A stretch of DNA of 64,000 nucleotides, taken from Acanthamoeba lenticulata. Its lineage: Eukaryota; Discosea; Longamoebia; Acanthamoebidae. The stretch spans positions 1 through 64,000 of the forward strand of contig NAVB01000003.1 of NCBI GenBank assembly GCA_002179805.1. The letters run 5' to 3'. Shown here one piece after another: positions 25,222-34,373 of this stretch (positions within the stretch are counted from its first letter, which is position 1; the number at the start of each line of letters is the position of its first letter). Below the pieces are notes generated by a model. The model was not told the DNA's origin, ran no database searches, and saw nothing but the letters and a program-made list of their open reading frames with translations. A program made the translations under genes and the position numbers.

Positions 25222-25558
25222 ACCGTCATCGCTGGATCATCAGGGGCCGCCCTCCTTCTCAGAGCCCTCTTGCACACGTGTACTTGCTGAATATAATAAT
25301 TCATAATTTATTAATTCATTTTTTGTTTGGGTTCCATTCTTTATTTTCTTACACATGTGTGTTGCATCGCAACTTTCTCGTTAATTTCTTTGCGGTGCAA
25401 CCTGAATTTAGCGGGCATTACTTTTAGGTAGGAATTTGGAGAACGCACGTGATGGCCCAGCGCGAGTACAAAAGCCACTCAAATGGCAGGGTCATCCTCA
25501 CAGTCTACAGCAAACAGCAAACACTCTAACTCAAGAAGCACAACCCTGAACACAAGAC

Positions 25559-26146
25559 ATGTCTTTCTTTGCCTTCACCGATCCTTGGACTGAGCTGCAC
25601 GACATGCAAAGGCAGATGGACCGACTTGTGGGTGCACTGGGACGCGAGGCGCACCAATTGCCCTTGACTGAGAAGGCCGCTAGATCCGAGGCCACAGCCG
25701 GCACGGGTGCTGGCGCTCTGGCTCGATGGGCGCCGCGCATGGATGTGAGCGAGAACGACAAGAACTTGGTTCTCCATGTGGAGCTGCCTGGCTGCAACAA
25801 AGACGACATCAAGCTGAGCGTGGACAACAATCGACTCGTGCTCGAAGGCCACAAGAGCACCCACAAGAAGGAGAAAGGCGACACTTGGGTGCGCAAGGAG
25901 CGCGTTGAGGGCTCCTTCTACCGGGCGCTTGCCTTGCCACGCGGTGTCGATTCCAGCCAGATCGCAGCCCGCTATGAGAACGGCGTGCTCGAGGTGGTGG
26001 TTCCGAAGCCAGAGCTCACCTCTAAGCGCCAGACGATCGATATCAAGGTCGCTGATGAGTCACAAAGGCAGTTGACGGCTGCTGATGAGGCTGATTCTAG
26101 CATCAACGAAGGCGTTGTTGAGGGCGAGGTGGAGGCAAAGTTGTAA
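25559..26146 (+). CDS. Small heat-shock protein, second Hsp20 paralogue
   Basis: Intronless, 195 residues, starting MSFFAFTDPWTELHDMQRQM. The alpha-crystallin domain has WAPRMDVSENDKN, ELPGCNKDDIKLSV, NRLVLEGHKSTHKKEKGD, and GVLEVVVPKP, very close to the gene at 6931-7539. The C-terminal extension is longer and acidic (ADEADSSINEGVVEGE). A TATA-like TACAAAAG lies about 90 bp upstream near 25465. It is an ATP-independent holding chaperone, probably cytosolic. The two genes are inverted relative to each other, 18 kb apart. Confidence 0.95.
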   Translation: MSFFAFTDPWTELHDMQRQMDRLVGALGREAHQLPLTEKAARSEATAGTGAGALARWAPRMDVSENDKNLVLHVELPGCNKDDIKLSVDNNRLVLEGHKSTHKKEKGDTWVRKERVEGSFYRALALPRGVDSSQIAARYENGVLEVVVPKPELTSKRQTIDIKVADESQRQLTAADEADSSINEGVVEGEVEAKL

Positions 26147-26273
26147 ACATGCACATATTAAGAGCAATTTTTTGTCACTGGCCTTCACATTGTCTTCACA
26201 TGGTCTTCACATTCATGTCCAATGCAAAGAGATGATGAGTGAGTGGTTGGACGAGAAGTGAAAAGGGAGGATG

Positions 26274-26369
26274 GTCGGGGCTGGCTCGACTTCCATCTCC
26301 ACGAGCCTTTGCTTGCCCTTCCGGGCCGCCGCAGGCTGTTGCTCCTCCTCCTCCATGTCGTCGTCGTTG
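26274..26369 (-). repeat. Duplicated fragment of the VPS4 last exon
   Basis: These 96 bp are the reverse complement of 12392-12487 with one mismatch (95/96). Read on the minus strand they are in VPS4 sense orientation and directly follow the 5S gene at 26399-26517. The block is bordered on both sides by similar strings, AAAAGGGAGGAT at 26261-26272 and AAAAGGGAGGAGGAT at 26389-26403. It has no start codon or gene context and is a dead fragment. Confidence 0.9.
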
Positions 26370-26398
26370 AGGAGGCATTAAGGTTGCAAAAAGGGAGG

Positions 26399-26517
26399 AG
26401 GATACGACACGGTGGATTCCCGGGTGGTCGCCCACCCCAGTACTAACACCGCCTGGCGCAGCTTAACTTCGCTGTTCGGATGGGAAGCGGTGCTTTCTCC
26501 GCAGTATGGCCGTATCC
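26399..26517 (-). rRNA. 5S ribosomal RNA
   Basis: 119 nt starting GGATACGGCC and ending GTCGTATCCT, so the two ends pair as helix I. The interior has the conserved CATCCGAACAG / GAAGTTAAGC loop-B/C region and GTACTGGGGTGGGCGACCAC. It is identical to the copies at 32771 and 33958. A CTCCCTTTTT run follows the 3' end, a usual Pol III terminator. Confidence 0.97.
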
Positions 26518-27181
26518 ATCAGCATTGAGAGCCGCATGCGGATTGACGATGCCGCCATTATCCAAACGCCGGGCGTGTGTGGCTGCTTCACGGGCGACAA
26601 ACAGGCTCAAGCTGAGCTGGCCCGGAGCGAGTCTGCTGGTCCAGCTGCGCCGACCAGCGCGGCGTGGAGGGTGAGGACTTTGTGGAGCGGCTGCCGTCCC
26701 GCTGCGTGGTCGGTGGCACCGTGTGGGCCCGCCACAAGGCCTAGCGCGGAAGGTTCCGCCGGGTCACCACCCATTCCAGCAAGTGCTGATTATGGACGAG
26801 GCACCGCAAGTGCCTCGACAGAACTGCCGAAGCCGCACGGCGGGCCAAGGACGATAACTTGACCTCTGTGATGACGACGTCGGCTGGTCGCCGGCGCCCT
26901 TTGATCATTGGGAGATGGGATGGCGAAGTAGCGGCATCGAACCTGTCTTGAAGGTGTCTCCCAAGTGAGGTTGCGTCCAGCACGGTTTTGGCCTAATTTC
27001 CGGAGTCAGTGTCGCGGAGTCTGTCATCTTATTGCCGCCGTCAACCGCCTCAGGCAACGGCACAAGCGCAACCGGTGGAGGGTGCTGGGGACAACACGGC
27101 CTACCTACAAAACATACAAAAGCAGAAGCGGCCGCAAAGGGGAAGGAAGTTTATATTATTATTGTAGATAAGAAGAAGGAA
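26518..27181. other. Intergenic spacer, no gene seen
   Basis: About 660 bp between the 5S gene and the F-box/kelch start. Several short open frames (for example 26506-26862) have no recognisable similarity and no gene-like codon pattern. It should include the 5' flank of both neighbours. Confidence 0.5.
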
Positions 27182-29604
27182 ATGTGCGACCTGATGGAGA
27201 GCTGCGAGTACGGTTGGGGCGAGGACCACCAGGAGCTTGCGCTCCAGCCCCAATCGCAGCAGCAACAACTCGAGCTCGACCTTCTGGCCCTTCCGGACGA
27301 ATTGCTCGTGCGCGTGCTGGCGACCCTCTCCCGCCTGTCCGATGCCTGCAACGCCTTTGCCACATGCCAGCGCCTCTACTCCATCGGCCTCGACGACCTC
27401 TACTGGCGGTACTCGCGCCCCCCTCCCCTGCCCCTTTGTACCCTAATTTTCCGTCCCCTCTTCCGTCCCCGTTTGTACAACGGAATTGACGGTTTTTTTT
27501 AAAAAATCATTTCTTTTTCCGTTTCGGTTTCAATTTCCGTTTCGACTTTATTGTAATAATACTTTGGATGAAACCCGTCGTGCATTATTCAGAGCGGTGG
27601 TCAAGGGCCGCTGGGGCGTGCGCGGGCGTGGGCTGCGCCAGTCGGCGGGCATCGAGGTCCCCTGGCGCTTCTTTGTCCGCGAGAAGCTCGCCCTCTTCCG
27701 CGAGGGTGCCCCTCCCCCCACTCGACGTGGTCCCCCGCCTTCCTCATCTCAACCTCGTCTTCATCATCGCCTAACCACCGTGGGCGGATGATTGGCCACT
27801 TTCTCAACAGGCGCCGTGGAGTGGGTCAAGCGGGAGAAGCAGGGGGCCTTCGTGCCGCGGCCCCGCTACACGCACACCGGCACCACCGTACGCCGCCCCC
27901 GCTTCCACTCCAATTGGGAGCTTCAGATTTGGTGGCCAACCACCATCGGGCGCGCGCACACACGCACAGGTGGGGCGCAAGATTTATTACATCGGCGGGC
28001 AGGCGGCGGCCCAGGGCGCCCGCCTCAGCGAGGTCGTGGCCTATGATGTCGGTACCGAGCGCCACCAACCCGCCTGGGCGCCCACGGAATGGAGAATGCG
28101 CATAACTCACATTCCATACCGCACCTACAAGATGCCGACAAGTTTGAGGCGGTGGAGTTGACGAGCGGGCGCGTGCCCAACTTTGCGCGGCACACGGCCG
28201 TGGCCATCGGGCGCCGGATTTGGGTCTTTGGCGGCTACGACGGCGTGGGCTCCTTCTTCGGCCTCGCCATCTTTGACACAGAGGAGCGGACGTGGACGTA
28301 CCCGACGGTGCACGGAGAGGCGCCGCCGCCCCGCTCCAACCACACCGCCGCCGCCGTCGGCAACAAAATGTACCGACGACTTCCCTCGACCGCCCGTGTC
28401 GTGTCGTGTCGTCGCGTCGTTGTGCCATGTGGAGCGTGGCTCATGCGCACACGCACACGCACACACACAAGGTATGTGTACGGGGGCTCGGGCAACACGT
28501 CGGGCGAGTACACCATCCTCGACGACTTTTATGAATTCGACGTACACGTCCCTTTCCCCCTTCCCCCGACATCGTCCCTGGGAGGCCGTAGCCTCTCTTC
28601 TCTTTGGGGGGAACGCGGAGGTCGGCCGGGACGGGCGCGGACGCTGACGGATGGGGGGCAACAGACCGAGACGATGACGTGGACGCGGCTTGACTCGCGG
28701 ATCCGCTGTCCGTCGCCGCGCGTGGGCCATCGCATGGTGGCTCTCGGCCACAGGGTCTTCCTCTTCGGCGGCGGAGTCTGGTCGGCCGAGGCCGGCTGGC
28801 ACACCAAGTTCAACGAGCTCTGCATCTTTGATACCCGTACAAGAGCGCCCATCTCCCCATCGCCTCTCATACGTGCGAGCCATCTCGAGACGATGCTGGT
28901 TCTGAACCCACGTGGGTGGCCTCTTCCGTGCATGTCCAGGGGCGCGGCAGTGGCTGCACGTCCCGCGGACGGTACAGAGCCCGCCGGTGTGCTCCTACCC
29001 GTTCATGTTCACCCTGGGCTGCCACATCGGCCTCTTTGGTGAGCGCTCCCTCCTTTCCTGCCTCCCCCATCCGCACCCCCGGCCTTCCTTGTGCCCCCAT
29101 CGGCTGGCCTGTGTGCTGACGCGCCACTTCGAATATCTGCTCCCGCGCGCAGGCGGCCAGAGCCTCAACGACACGGCCGTGACGAGCGAGCTGTACATCC
29201 TCGACACCAGTACGTGGTGTGCAATGGGTGAACGAGGCGCACTTTTCTTTGCCTGCTCTAAATTCGTCGTTGCCCTCGTCGTGATGCGTCTCTCTCCAAC
29301 CAACCACAGTCAGTTTGAGGTGGAGCAAGGCCGAGGCGCCGCAGCTGAAGGGGACCGCGCCTGGTCCGAGGGATATGGGCGTGGCCAACGTCGTCGACAA
29401 TCGCTGCTTCCTGTTTGGCGGGTGCGCAACGCATTCACTTTGTCCTTCTCTCTGACCTGCTTTGGACCAAAAGGACTCAGGCGTTCCTGTGCCCAACAGA
29501 TACAGCGGTGGATCGCTGATGTCGGCCGTGGACTTCTTCGAGCTCAAGTTCGACCCGGTGGCCTTCACCGAGTATCAGCCCGCCGGCATGGCCCACGCTT
29601 GAGG
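27182..29604 (+). CDS. F-box/kelch-repeat protein
   Basis: Probable substrate receptor of an SCF ubiquitin ligase. The start MCDLMESCEYGWGED leads to an F-box, LLALPDELLVRVLATL...ACNAFATCQRL, around residues 30-75. It continues in the next exon as YWRAVVKGRW. Kelch blades follow: GRKIYYIGGQ, GRRIWVFGGYDG, KMYVYGGSGN, GHRVFLFGGGVW, GCHIGLFGG and NRCFLFGGYSGG, each a glycine pair ahead of a conserved Tyr/Trp segment. Together they are expected to form a six-bladed propeller. The gene has at least nine exons with short GT-AG introns; the last reaches TGA at 29602-29604 after AGMAHA. An AATAAA signal lies near 29646. The target protein is unknown. Confidence 0.87.
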
Positions 29605-29883
29605 AGCGCTAACCCGTTTGTACAATGTGTCTCCTTCTGCGGAAGCAATAAAAAGTAAATAAATCGTTTTTTGCTGTTCGTGGCGAGACGCGTCAGGACA
29701 AGTACAGGTTGGTCAACAATAAGAAGTTTCTTGCCCCTTTAACACAGTTCCAGATGCTCTCACCAATGAGCTCTAAGCGAGACCTCGTCTCTGAGATGCC
29801 ATCTCGGACATGGGCGGCATCTGCCTCACGAGACCGAACTTCACCAGCAAACCAGCAGAGATTAGGGCGGCACAGCTCGTCGA

Positions 29884-29891
29884 CATAAAAG
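29884..29891 (+). promoter_or_regulatory. TATA-like box
   Basis: CATAAAAG lies 137 bp upstream of the small ORF at 30028. A long CA-rich, ATG-free leader lies between them, as expected for a 5' UTR of a highly expressed gene. Confidence 0.4.
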
Positions 29892-30027
29892 CCGCTCGCC
29901 TTTTTAGCCCAAGCCATCGCCGCTGAACCACAACAACTACATCGAACAACTCGCTTACCAAGGCAAGCTCATAAGCTTACAAGCTACCAAACCGTCTCAA
30001 CCGAACCCGCAACCCAAAACCAGCAAC

Positions 30028-30141
30028 ATGCACATCCCGATCGTGAGCCCCATCCTCCGTGGAGTGACCAACGTGGTGGTGCGCGTAGTGACCCTCCCGG
30101 CCCGTCTCTTCGGCAGCCGTCGGCGACGCGTGGCCTACTAG
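30028..30141 (+). CDS. Small protein, 37 residues, function unknown
   Basis: ATG at 30028-30030 and TAG at 30139-30141 enclose 37 codons beginning MHIPIVSPILRG and ending GSRRRRVAY. Most third positions are G or C, in line with neighbouring genes. A leader with no upstream ATG after the TATA-like box precedes it. The middle is hydrophobic and valine-rich and could form a short amphipathic or membrane-associated segment; the C-terminus has four consecutive arginines. Nothing similar comes to mind. It could be a real micropeptide or a chance frame in a non-coding RNA. Confidence 0.4.
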   Translation: MHIPIVSPILRGVTNVVVRVVTLPARLFGSRRRRVAY

Positions 30142-30501
30142 GGGCGACCACAACCCTCTCGACTCATCACCTCCCTTCCTCTCTCTTGTCTCGAGGACAT
30201 ATGTCTACGAGCGTTGGGGGAAAGTGCAGGCCAAAACAAAGAAGCTTTTTGATCAAATTTTCATTTCTTCATTCAAAACACTCTTCGCACGAGACTCGCA
30301 ATGGCACGCAACACTCTGGGGAGGACCTTCTCACTTGACTGGCGAGTCACCTCAAGATGAAGCAGAAGAACAGAACTCTTGCATCAGAGCTTGGGAAGGA
30401 GAAGACGAAGTGGAGGCGCGTGAAGGGAGCTGCGGAGAGGAGGAAGGGGAGCTGCAGGGTCGGAAATGGAAAGTTCGCGGTCAAGAAGGAGCGACGGTGC
30501 G
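30142..30501. other. Intergenic spacer, probable 3' flanks
   Basis: About 360 bp between the small ORF and the adenylate kinase stop, which run towards each other. It holds a 108-codon plus-strand open frame from a non-ATG codon and a 57-codon ATG frame at 30357; both overlap the adenylate kinase end and have no recognisable content. Confidence 0.5.
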
Positions 30502-31356
30502 TCAAAGACGCGTCTCGATTATCTTCTTGATCTTGGCGTGGACCTCCTGAGGCTTCTGCTTCGCGTCGAGCCTTTCGAGGATGCCCTGCTTCTTGTAGTA
30601 GCCAGCCACAGGCACGGTGTCCTTGTGGAAGCTGGCCAGGCGCCTCTTGATCGTCTCCGGGTTGTCGTCAGTGCGCTGGATCAGAGGCTCGCCGGTGATC
30701 TGCCAAAGCGAAGCCACATTGCCCAAGAATTAAGCACCGCGTAGAAGAGGGCCGTTGTCGCCACCGAGCGGCAAGAGCGTGCAAGAAGGGGGGGATGGGA
30801 ACGGCACGTACGTCGTCCTTGCCGGCAACCTTGGGCGGCGCGTACTTGATGTGGTACGATCGGCCCGAGGCGGGGTGCACGAAGCGGCCACCGAGACGGT
30901 CGAGCACGATCTCGTCATCAATCACGAACTCGAGGGCAGCAGTCAGCTTGGCGTCACCCTTCTCGAGCATCTCATCGAGCTGTTCCGGATGGCGTGGTTG
31001 TGTTAACAATCATTGCGAGAAGCGCAAATTTGATGCTCAGCAGGAAATTGTACCTTCTCCGCCTGCACGACAGTGCGGGGGAATCCATCAAGAATGAAAC
31101 CATCCCTGCACTCGGGCTTGTGGAGGTTGTCCTTGATGAGGTTGACCATGATCTCATCGGAGACGAGCTTGCCGGCAGCCATAACCTCCTTGGCCTGCCT
31201 GCCAATCTCGTTACCCTCGGCCACAGCGGCGCGCAGCATATCGCCAGTCGAAAGATGGCAAACGGTGTGGTGCTTCTTCAGGAGATCGGCCTGTGTGCCC
31301 TTACCGCTGCCGGGGGGACCCAAGAAGACGAAGCGAAGAGGCTTGGACGACTGCAT
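30502..31356 (-). CDS. Adenylate kinase, long-LID form
   Basis: Interconverts ATP + AMP and 2 ADP. Exons 31356-31054, 30979-30812 and 30699-30502 join in phase to 222 residues, the usual size of the long (AK2/bacterial-type) form. It has the P-loop [10 protein letters not shown], the AMP-binding [21 protein letters not shown], and a complete LID domain ([17 protein letters not shown]...PP) ending with [15 protein letters not shown]. The LID lacks the four zinc cysteines found in some bacterial forms. No obvious targeting peptide is present ([13 protein letters not shown]), so it is cytosolic or in the mitochondrial intermembrane space as for AK2. Confidence 0.95.
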
Positions 31357-31676
31357 TGATTATTCTATCGGGCGAGTGTAGCGATCTGCATCATAGCGTC
31401 CACAAGCGATGTTAAATTGATTCAATGCGGCATATTCACTCGATGAAGAGTCACAAAAATTGAACATATCGGGCAGAAATGAAAAGCCTTCAAAACAATT
31501 CCGCAAAGATGCTGCTGCTTATCAAAAAATCGTGGACAGTGGATTGGACTTACGATGAGTATCAGCAGGGCTTGTCCGCACAGCAGAAACGACACAATCA
31601 ACAGAGCTGCACAGTAAAATCGGGCTTTTTCTGGGTACTGTCGACGTCGACAGCGTCTGGACGCAGACACCTTTTT

Positions 31677-32623
31677 TTACTTGGACATGAACCGGACAGT
31701 GTTATCGTGCGCCTTGTAATGCATCAGCTTCGGCTGTGGTACCCCTGAACCAAACACCGAGAGCTGCACGACCGATCCCATGCGTCAGCCCTGCAATCAT
31801 GATTCAGAGACCGGAGGTACCTGTCCCGTGATTTCTTTAGAGTAGCCACTGGGGAGACCCGAGGCAGCCATGATGATGTCTGCCCGATGCTCGAGCGCCT
31901 TCACCAGCTTTTGATCATCTTCTACGTCGCCATGCACCAACACAACCAAGCTTGCTCGGTTCTTGGAGGCGGAAAACGTGTGAGTCTGGCGTAACGCAGG
32001 GAGGGGTTGTAGGAGCGGGATCGCAACCTCAGGCCGTCGGACGAGTGTAAGAAGGTAGTGGATCAGGTCGAGCACGAGGGCTGGTCGATGGCTCGTTTCG
32101 AGAAGCACGCTAAGGTTATCGATGACAATGCAGACCTCGTCCATCGATTCGCTTGCCTCGATGAAGTGCTTCACCTTCAAGTAGAGCGTCTTGAAGGCTT
32201 CGTCTTCGTTTGCTCCAAGGCTCCAGTTTTCCAGCGGTGGCGCTGGTGTCGAAGCAGGGGACGATAGGGGGATGGCCCACTCGTGAGGGGTGGAGAGGGC
32301 ATTTATGTACATGAACTGCTGCTTCGTCTGGGCGGCCTTCAAGTTGCACGCCTGCAGCGCAAAGCCTTTGGATGAAAACCAGCCTGGGTTGGACAGCAAC
32401 AGTTGCAGTTGCGTACCAGCTTGCGCGCAGCGCTGGTGTAGTGGAATAGGCTCTGCTCCAGCCCAACCAAGAGAGCTCGCTTCTCAGCCTTGAGGTAGCC
32501 AAACAGGAAATGAGGCACTAGCATGGCAGCATCGGCCTCCAGTGAGTCTCGAATAAGAATGAATTTTCCCGTTGGAAAGTGTGGGTCTGGCCAGTTCATA
32601 ATCGTGTTAAGCTCGCGATACAT
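31677..32623 (-). CDS. ELP6: Elongator complex protein 6 (ELP6)
   Basis: Subunit of the hexameric Elp4-5-6 ring that supports tRNA wobble-uridine modification by Elongator. The main exon is 32623-31821, followed by an intron (31820-31764) and a last exon 31763-31677. The RecA-like fold is recognised from PTGKFILIRDS, AMLVPHFLFGYLKAEKRALLV, LEQSLFHYTSAARKL, MDEVCIVIDNLSVLL, LVVLVHGDVED and ADIIMAASGLPSG. The C-terminal strand is LMHYKAHDNTVRF, which matches the ELP6 end. As read, the frame shifts once at 32416-32417; one more G there would restore KLGTQL and a 296-residue protein. Like other ELP6 proteins it lacks a Walker A P-loop. Confidence 0.82.
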
Positions 32624-32770
32624 CTTGGCAAACAGATTTTGACAATTGCGCAACAAACGAACCAAATCGCAACGACCAGGTTTGAACCAAGCGCAAACGA
32701 GAAAAGCTCCTTTCGCCACAAGAAAGCTAAGTCCATGCACATGTCATGACACGGCCAGGTCAAAATTACT

Positions 32771-32889
32771 GGATACGGCCATACTGCGGAGAAAGCACCG
32801 CTTCCCATCCGAACAGCGAAGTTAAGCTGCGCCAGGCGGTGTTAGTACTGGGGTGGGCGACCACCCGGGAATCCACCGTGTCGTATCCT
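32771..32889 (+). rRNA. 5S ribosomal RNA
   Basis: 119 nt, identical to the other two copies in this window. Starts GGATACGGCC and ends GTCGTATCCT, with the conserved GAACAGCGAAGTTAAGC region inside. CCTCCCTTTT follows as a Pol III terminator. It lies in the 550-bp spacer between the ELP6 start and the actin pseudogene. Confidence 0.97.
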
Positions 32890-33177
32890 CCTCCCTTTTG
32901 CTTTGTGGCTCCTCCCTTTCGCTTCTCGCTCTTCTCCGGAGCGCGCCGTTGCTTGCTCAGCGCTTCGTCCTGGTGCGAGCAAAAAGTCCGCATCCTGCTC
33001 TCTCTCTCTCTCTCTCTCTTTCCATGGCATGTAAAAGAGAGAACGGCCTCTTCATGTTCCTTTTGGCCTTCATCCTGCAGTAGGTGATAGGATCGCTTTT
33101 CTTCAAGCCAATTCGTTGGCGCAATAGCAAGCTGGCTGAAGTGGAGACACTACCAACTCTCAACCACAACCAACACC

Positions 33178-33690
33178 ATGGGCGACGAGGTTCAGGCTCT
33201 TGTTATCGACAACGGGTATGTGCGAGGCTGGCTTTGCATTCTCCCAGCGCTGTGTTCCCGTCCGTCGTCGGCCGCCCACGCCACACTGGCGTGATGGTGG
33301 GCATGGGCCAGAAGGACTCGTACGTAGGAGGTGAGGCCCAGTCCGAGCGTGATAACCTCATGCTCGTACCCCATCGAGCACGGCATGACTAACTGGGACG
33401 ACATGGAGAAGATCTGGCACCACACCTTCTACAACGAGCTCCACGTCGCCCCCGAGGAGCACCCCATCCTCCTCACTGAGGCCCCGCTCATCCCCAAGAG
33501 CGACAGCACGGCCTGGACGGCGACGTACATGGCCGGGGTGTCGAAGGTCTCGAACCTGCAAGTCGAGCAGCCAAAGATGAGTAGAGTATCGAGAAGGACA
33601 AATATTCAGGAGCGAGTAGAACGTGCATGAGCTGCGTCATCTTCTCACGGTTGGTCTTGGGGTTGAGCGAGTGGCGCTCCTGTACATTCA
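33178..33690 (+). pseudogene. Actin pseudogene with an internal inversion
   Basis: Starts [13 protein letters not shown] like amoebozoan actin, preceded by a CA-rich leader. It then loses bases within the next codons, resumes in another frame with [19 protein letters not shown], and shifts again into [18 protein letters not shown] and [11 protein letters not shown], up to [10 protein letters not shown] near 33500. The following actin codons are on the opposite strand: 33500-33557 encodes [15 protein letters not shown] in reverse, and 33628-33668 encodes [13 protein letters not shown] in reverse, with about 70 bp between. At least two frameshifts, missing codons and the inversion make it non-functional. 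The sequence ends about a third of the way into actin. Confidence 0.88.
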
Positions 33691-33957
33691 TACCTCATTA
33701 TCTTGTTTACACCTTCGTTCTTTTTCGCTGTCGTTATCTCGTTCTTAGCTGCTTGAGCCACAGTGTTCATCAATTCTCAAAGGTCAGCGCACCAGCGCAG
33801 GTGCGTCCCCACACCGTCGGAATCCTTACGCGGTCACTCTACACCCTTACCCCATCCCATGGCGAGGGCCTTACTTAACAAACGCATACGTCCATTCTTG
33901 GATCCTCACCGCCCTCATCATCAAGCTTACCCTTGGCGAGAGCGATCCATCGCTGAT

Positions 33958-34076
33958 GGATACGGCCATACTGCGGAGAAAGCACCGCTTCCCATCCGAA
34001 CAGCGAAGTTAAGCTGCGCCAGGCGGTGTTAGTACTGGGGTGGGCGACCACCCGGGAATCCACCGTGTCGTATCCT
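33958..34076 (+). rRNA. 5S ribosomal RNA
   Basis: Third 119-nt copy, identical in sequence to those at 26399 and 32771. It is followed by CTCCCTTTTGCTTTT, a T-run terminator. It lies just downstream of the actin pseudogene. Confidence 0.97.
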
Positions 34077-34373
34077 CTCCCTTTTGCTTTTCTACAGTAT
34101 TCTCTCGTGTGCGGTCGTATCCTCTTTACTTTTTTCTTCCTTCCCTTGCTCCCTCCTTCCTCTTTTTGTACTACTTGGCTCTTTCTCAAGAATCGTCCCT
34201 CTTTTACGCGCATCCTTATTCGTTCCCCTTTTGCTCTTACTTTCCTCCTCCTTCAGCTTCTTCTTCTTGCGCCCACAGTGCTGGGTGGCATTGATTGATT
34301 TAATTTGTTTTATTTTTTGTTAATTCGATTGAGGGGAAAAGCCGGGGGGGGGGGAGGGAAAAGAGTCCAAAAT
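34077..34373. other. Pyrimidine-rich spacer
   Basis: About 300 bp between the third 5S gene and the end of the giant gene. It is strongly T/C-biased on the plus strand, with short Ser/Leu/Phe-rich open frames and a G run near 34346. No gene was recognised. Confidence 0.5.

Noticed and set aside
29693..29917. 74-codon minus-strand frame starting MAWAKKASGF
   Set aside because: It overlaps the TATA-like box and leader of the opposite small ORF and has no similarity that I recognise.
31638..31653. 16-bp perfect palindrome CTGTCGACGTCGACAG downstream of the ELP6 stop
   Set aside because: About one is expected by chance in a window of this size, and it lies in a probable 3' UTR without other support.
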